DNA from: Streptomyces sp. 1-11
GTDB lineage: Bacteria > Actinomycetota > Actinomycetes > Streptomycetales > Streptomycetaceae
NCBI RefSeq assembly: GCF_007176755.1
Contig: NZ_BJTV01000023.1
Coordinates: forward strand, 1 to 64,000
Length of the DNA stretch: 64,000 nucleotides
Reading direction: 5' to 3'
Shown in pieces: positions 60,725-64,000 of this stretch (its first letter is position 1; each line of letters begins with the position of its first letter). The notes under the pieces are model-generated. The model worked only from the letters and a program-made list of their open reading frames with translations, was not told the DNA's origin and did no database searches. Made by a program: the position numbers and the translations under genes.

Positions 60725-62191
60725 GTGAGCAAGGACGCCGTGGAATCGGCACAGGCCACCGCCCGCCCCCCGGTGGACCGGACCCCCGCGGACGCGGGCG
60801 ACGCCGGCTACAGCAAGGACCTCAAGGCCCGCCACGTCAACATGATCGCCATCGGCGGCGCCATCGGCACCGGCCTCTTCCTGGGCGCCGGCGGCCGCCT
60901 GCACACCGCGGGCCCGGCGCTCGCCGTGGCCTACCTGGTCTGCGGCGTCTTCGCCTTCTTCGTCGTACGGGCCCTCGGCGAGCTGGTCCTCTACCGCCCG
61001 TCCTCCGGGTCCTTCGTGAGCTACGCGCGCGAGTTCCTCGGCGAGAAGGGCGCCTACGTCGCCGGCTGGATGTACTTCCTGAACTGGTCGACCACCGGCA
61101 TCGCCGACATCACCGCGATCGCGCTGTACACGCACTACTGGAGCATGTTCACGGCCGTCCCGCAGTGGGTGCTGGCCCTGATAGCCCTCGCGGTGGTGCT
61201 CGCGGTGAACCTGATCTCGGTGAAGATCTTCGGCGAGATGGAGTTCTGGTTCGCGATCATCAAGGTCGCGACCCTGGTGAGCTTCATGTTCATCGGCATC
61301 TTCCTGCTCGCCACCCAGCACGAGGTCGGCGGCGAGAAGCCGGGCCTGAGCGTCATCACCGACCACGGCGGCATCCTGCCGCAGGGCATGATGCCGGTCG
61401 TCCTGGTCATGCAGGGCGTGATCTTCGCGTACGCCGCCCTCGAGCTGGTCGGCGTCGCGGCCGGCGAGACCGCCGAGCCGGAGAAGGTCGTCCCGCGCGC
61501 GGTGAACTCGATCATGTGGCGCGTCGGCCTGTTCTACGTCGGCTCGGTCGTGCTGCTCGCTCTGCTGCTGCCCGGCTCGGTGTACTCCGCCGACCAGAGC
61601 CCGTTCGTCACGGTGCTGTCCAAGATCGGCGTCCCGGCGGCCGGCGACGTGATGAACCTGGTGGTGCTGACCGCCGCGATGTCCTCGCTCAACTCCGGCC
61701 TGTACTCCACCGGCCGCATCCTGCGCTCGATGGCGACGGCCGGCTCGGCGCCGAAGTTCACCGCCCGCATGAACCGCAGCCAGGTCCCCTACGGCGGCAT
61801 CCTGCTGACCTGCGCGGTCTGCGTGCTCGGCGTCGGCCTGAACTATCTGGTGCCCAGCCAGGCCTTCGAGATCGTGCTGAACGTCGCCTCCCTCGGCATC
61901 ATCAGCACCTGGGTGATCATCATGATCTGCCACCTCGTCTTCGTCCGCCGGGCCCGCGCCGGCCTGGTGGCCCGCCCGCACTTCCAGCTCAAGTTCAGCC
62001 CGGTCACCGAGATCGCCACGATCGCCTTCCTGCTGGCCTGCCTCGGCATGATGTGGAACGACGCCGAGGTCGGCCGCAAGACCCTCCTGCTCGTCCCCGT
62101 GGTCGCCGTCCTCCTGGTCGCCGGCTGGTTCGGCGTCCGCCGCCGCGTGGCCCGGAACGCCGAGCGGGAACTGACCGCGCCGGCGAAGTAG
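60725..62191 (+). CDS. Amino-acid permease (AnsP/APC family)
   Basis: A 488-residue APC-superfamily transporter with about 12 membrane segments. The N-terminal KDLKARHVNMIAIGGAIGTG and FLGAGGRLHTAGPALA, and ALGELVLYRPSSGSFVSYAR are hallmarks of the AAT family; the sequence resembles L-asparagine permeases. It imports amino acids with protons. GTG 60725 was chosen with AGGAAG 10-15 bases upstream. The 210-base gap to the divergent MerR gene holds TCACCAGTGGTGTGA-type near-palindromes (about 60535) that may be operators. Confidence 0.9.
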   Translation: MSKDAVESAQATARPPVDRTPADAGDAGYSKDLKARHVNMIAIGGAIGTGLFLGAGGRLHTAGPALAVAYLVCGVFAFFVVRALGELVLYRPSSGSFVSYAREFLGEKGAYVAGWMYFLNWSTTGIADITAIALYTHYWSMFTAVPQWVLALIALAVVLAVNLISVKIFGEMEFWFAIIKVATLVSFMFIGIFLLATQHEVGGEKPGLSVITDHGGILPQGMMPVVLVMQGVIFAYAALELVGVAAGETAEPEKVVPRAVNSIMWRVGLFYVGSVVLLALLLPGSVYSADQSPFVTVLSKIGVPAAGDVMNLVVLTAAMSSLNSGLYSTGRILRSMATAGSAPKFTARMNRSQVPYGGILLTCAVCVLGVGLNYLVPSQAFEIVLNVASLGIISTWVIIMICHLVFVRRARAGLVARPHFQLKFSPVTEIATIAFLLACLGMMWNDAEVGRKTLLLVPVVAVLLVAGWFGVRRRVARNAERELTAPAK

Positions 62192-62320
62192 CGGGCGCAT
62201 CCCCGGCGGGACGGGCGGGGACATGCCCTCCCGCCGGGAAGTGACCGAACCCGTCGTGTCCGTGCAAGCGCCCCGCATAAGCTGCGGTGCGACGGTGGAC
62301 GACCACGGGGAGGGCGGGGC

Positions 62321-63238
62321 ATGGGCTCGCAGGGTGAAGCGGTGGACGTGCTGGTGCTGGGCGGGGCCGGCGTGGACACGATCGTGTACGTCCCGGAGCT
62401 GCCGCTGCCCTACGCGGACAGCTACGGCATCGACTCCGGGATCCGCACCCGCGCCGGGCAGACCGGTGACTTCGTGGCGCTCGGGCTCGACGCGCTGGGC
62501 CTGCGCACCCACCACCTGGACCTGGTCGGCGACGATCCGGAGGGCGACCTCGTGCGCGCCCTGCACCGGGAGCGGGGCATCGGCCTGACCGCGCTCCCCG
62601 GCCCCGCCGGGACCAAGCGGGCGGTCAACCTCGTCGGCCCCGACGGCCGGCGGCTGTCCCTGTACGACACCAGCCGCGCCCACCCCGGCGACCGCTTCCC
62701 CGAGGACACGCTGCGCGCACTCGCCGGGGCCAGCCGGCACGTCCACGTGACCATCACCCAGCCCTGCGCCGAGGCCCTGCCCGTGCTGGCCGCGACGGGC
62801 GTGCCGCTCTCCACCGACCTGCACGACTGGGACGGCGAGAACCCCTACCACGAGCCGTTCGCGCTGGCGGCGGACGTGGTGTTCCTCTCGGCCGCCGCGC
62901 TGTCCGACCCCGAGCGGACCGTGCGCCGCATCGCCGAGCGGGGCCGGGCCGAGGTCGTCGTCGCCACCGCCGGGGCCGAGGGCGCCTACCTGCTGGCCGA
63001 CGGCGAGCTGACCCGTATACCGGCGGTGGCCCCGCCCGCTCCGGTGGTCGACTCCAACGGCGCGGGCGACGCCTTCGCCGCCGCGTTCCTCTACGGCCGG
63101 CTCGCCGGCGAGCCGCCCCTGCGGTGCGCCCGCTACGGGGCGGTCGCCGGCGCCCACGCCTGCACGGTCCCGGCCACCCGCGCCGAGCCGATGAGCCGCG
63201 AGGCGCTGGTCGAGCGGATGGCCGCCGTCCCCGCGTGA
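62321..63238 (+). CDS. PfkB-family carbohydrate/nucleoside kinase
   Basis: A 305-residue ribokinase-like sugar kinase. The N-terminal VLVLGGAGVDTIVYVPELP and GQTGDFVALGLDALGL text and the C-terminal anion-hole/catalytic motif VVDSNGAGDAFAAAFLY (usually DTxGAGD; Asp base intact) identify the family. The substrate is unknown. ATG 62321 is used, and a start a few codons further in (near VDVLVLGG) is possible. No other sugar genes are adjacent. Confidence 0.87.
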   Translation: MGSQGEAVDVLVLGGAGVDTIVYVPELPLPYADSYGIDSGIRTRAGQTGDFVALGLDALGLRTHHLDLVGDDPEGDLVRALHRERGIGLTALPGPAGTKRAVNLVGPDGRRLSLYDTSRAHPGDRFPEDTLRALAGASRHVHVTITQPCAEALPVLAATGVPLSTDLHDWDGENPYHEPFALAADVVFLSAAALSDPERTVRRIAERGRAEVVVATAGAEGAYLLADGELTRIPAVAPPAPVVDSNGAGDAFAAAFLYGRLAGEPPLRCARYGAVAGAHACTVPATRAEPMSREALVERMAAVPA

Positions 63239-63241
63239 GCC

Positions 63242-63300
63242 GTGCGGGGCCTGCGGGGCGTGTGGGGCCTGCGGGGCGTGGGCGGGGCGTGCGGGGCGTC
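63242..63300. repeat. GC-rich tandem repeat after the PfkB gene
   Basis: TGCGGGGCGT-type units of about 9-10 bases are repeated (for example CTGCGGGGCGTGTGGGGC, TGCGGGGCGTGGGCGGGGCG, TGCGGGGCGT) between the PfkB stop and the aminopeptidase stop. It may serve as a terminator region for both convergent genes. Confidence 0.6.
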
Positions 63301-64000
63301 AGCGCCGGTGCACGCCGTTCGTCGCCTCGATCCGCTTCCACGACCGCGGCCGCGCGACGTCCGAGCCCGCCCCGGCGAGCGAGGCCGCACGGGCCGCGCG
63401 CGGGGCCGGCTTCGAGGGCTGGAACAGCCAGGTGTCGAACAGCGCAGCCAGCGGCCGGCCCGACACCCGCTCGGCGTACCTCTGGAAGTCGGCCACCGAC
63501 GCGTTGCCGTACGCGTGCTCCTCGGGCCAGCCCTTCAGCACGGCGAAGAATGCGTCGTCGCCGATCTCCTCGCGCAGCGCCTGGACGGCGAGCGCCCCCC
63601 GGTCGTAGACGGCGGCGTCGAACTGGTGCTCCGGGCCGGGGTCGCCCGGCGCGACCGTCCAGAACGCGTCGTCGGCCGGATGGGAGGCGTACACGTAGTC
63701 GGCGAGCTCCCGCGTGGTGCCTTCGCCCTCGTGCTCCGACCACAGCCACTGGGCGTAGCGCGCGAATCCCTCGTTGATCCAGATGTCCTTCCAGCCCTTC
63801 AGTGACACGTCGTCGCCGAACCACTGGTGGGCCAGCTCGTGCACGACCACCGAGGTGTTCGCGCCGTTCGCGAACTGCCGCGGGCTGTAGTAGATCCGGG
63901 TCTGCGTCTCCAGCGCGTACCCGGTGGTGGTGTTCGGCACGTAGCCGCCCGCCGAGGCGAACGGGTACGGCCCGAAGTAGCCGCTCAGCCAGTCGACGAG
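63299..64000 (-). CDS. M1-family metallopeptidase, C-terminal part (runs off right edge)
   Basis: About 233 C-terminal residues of a zinc aminopeptidase-like protein; the 5' end lies outside the window. The zinc motif VVHELAHQWFGD (HExxH) and the downstream third ligand in WINEGFARYAQWL (Glu, 18 residues after the motif) are intact, with Tyr-containing DAAVYDRGALAVQAL. It hydrolyses N-terminal residues of peptides; many Streptomyces members of this compact type are secreted. The signal region cannot be seen. Confidence 0.9.
   Translation of the reverse strand, partial: LVDWLSGYFGPYPFASAGGYVPNTTTGYALETQTRIYYSPRQFANGANTSVVVHELAHQWFGDDVSLKGWKDIWINEGFARYAQWLWSEHEGEGTTRELADYVYASHPADDAFWTVAPGDPGPEHQFDAAVYDRGALAVQALREEIGDDAFFAVLKGWPEEHAYGNASVADFQRYAERVSGRPLAALFDTWLFQPSKPAPRAARAASLAGAGSDVARPRSWKRIEATNGVHRR

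Overview
The window is chromosomal DNA of a Streptomyces. The sequence is very GC-rich with strong third-position GC bias and many GTG starts. It carries an SsgA-family sporulation protein, a WhiB-like protein, secreted polysaccharide hydrolases, DUF2510 proteins and a pca operon with a PcaV-type regulator. From memory, the gene order resembles S. coelicolor between about SCO6657 and SCO6740 with some insertions. This is recollection and no search was run.

Left part (1-16.4 kb): a minus-strand pentose-phosphate operon (tkt, tal, zwf, opcA, pgi; pgi runs off the left edge). It is followed by an AraC-type regulator, a class I glutamine amidotransferase-like protein, a secreted GH16 glucanase with two LacI-type operators, a GH4 glycosidase, a secreted GH18 chitinase with two DasR-like boxes, an ATP-grasp protein, a metallophosphoesterase and a stand-alone phosphopantetheinyl transferase.

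Middle part (16.7-38.7 kb): a divergent EspR-like HTH gene and a ligand-domain-only MmyB-like gene; a secreted GH87-type alpha-glucanase; a Tat-exported phospholipase C; a scramblase-like protein; a PAP2 phosphatase-DMT permease pair divergent from a TetR gene across an elaborate operator; a DUF2510 membrane protein; anmK; and a large AAA/LuxR-type ATPase that ends before the usual HTH. Then comes the protocatechuate (beta-ketoadipate) operon pcaI-J-F-H-G-B-L with divergent pcaV. Its pcaF is a remnant: an in-frame internal deletion removes the N-terminal half including the nucleophilic Cys, and a palindromic repeat has inserted in the conserved C-terminal GHPLGASGAR motif.

Right part (38.7-64 kb): a DUF3048 lipoprotein; a zinc alcohol dehydrogenase; divergent ATP-dependent DNA ligase and LigD-type polymerase genes; a LacI regulator; a VOC protein; a Wbl protein; an acyl-ACP desaturase behind three 15-bp iterons; DDAH; an ABC-F ATPase with a long leader that can form alternative structures around its Shine-Dalgarno; an SsgD-like protein; a secreted Asp-box protein; endonuclease V; a saccharopine-dehydrogenase-like reductase; a CaiB-type enzyme with fadA, fadB and a convergent MerR regulator; an amino-acid permease; a PfkB kinase; and the C-terminal part of an M1 aminopeptidase running off the right edge.

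No tRNA, rRNA, CRISPR array, insertion sequence or phage gene was seen. The most unusual features are the pcaF remnant, a dispersed inverted-repeat element that supplies stop codons to two genes, the ABC-F leader, and the iteron and operator arrays before the desaturase and the PAP2-DMT/TetR genes.
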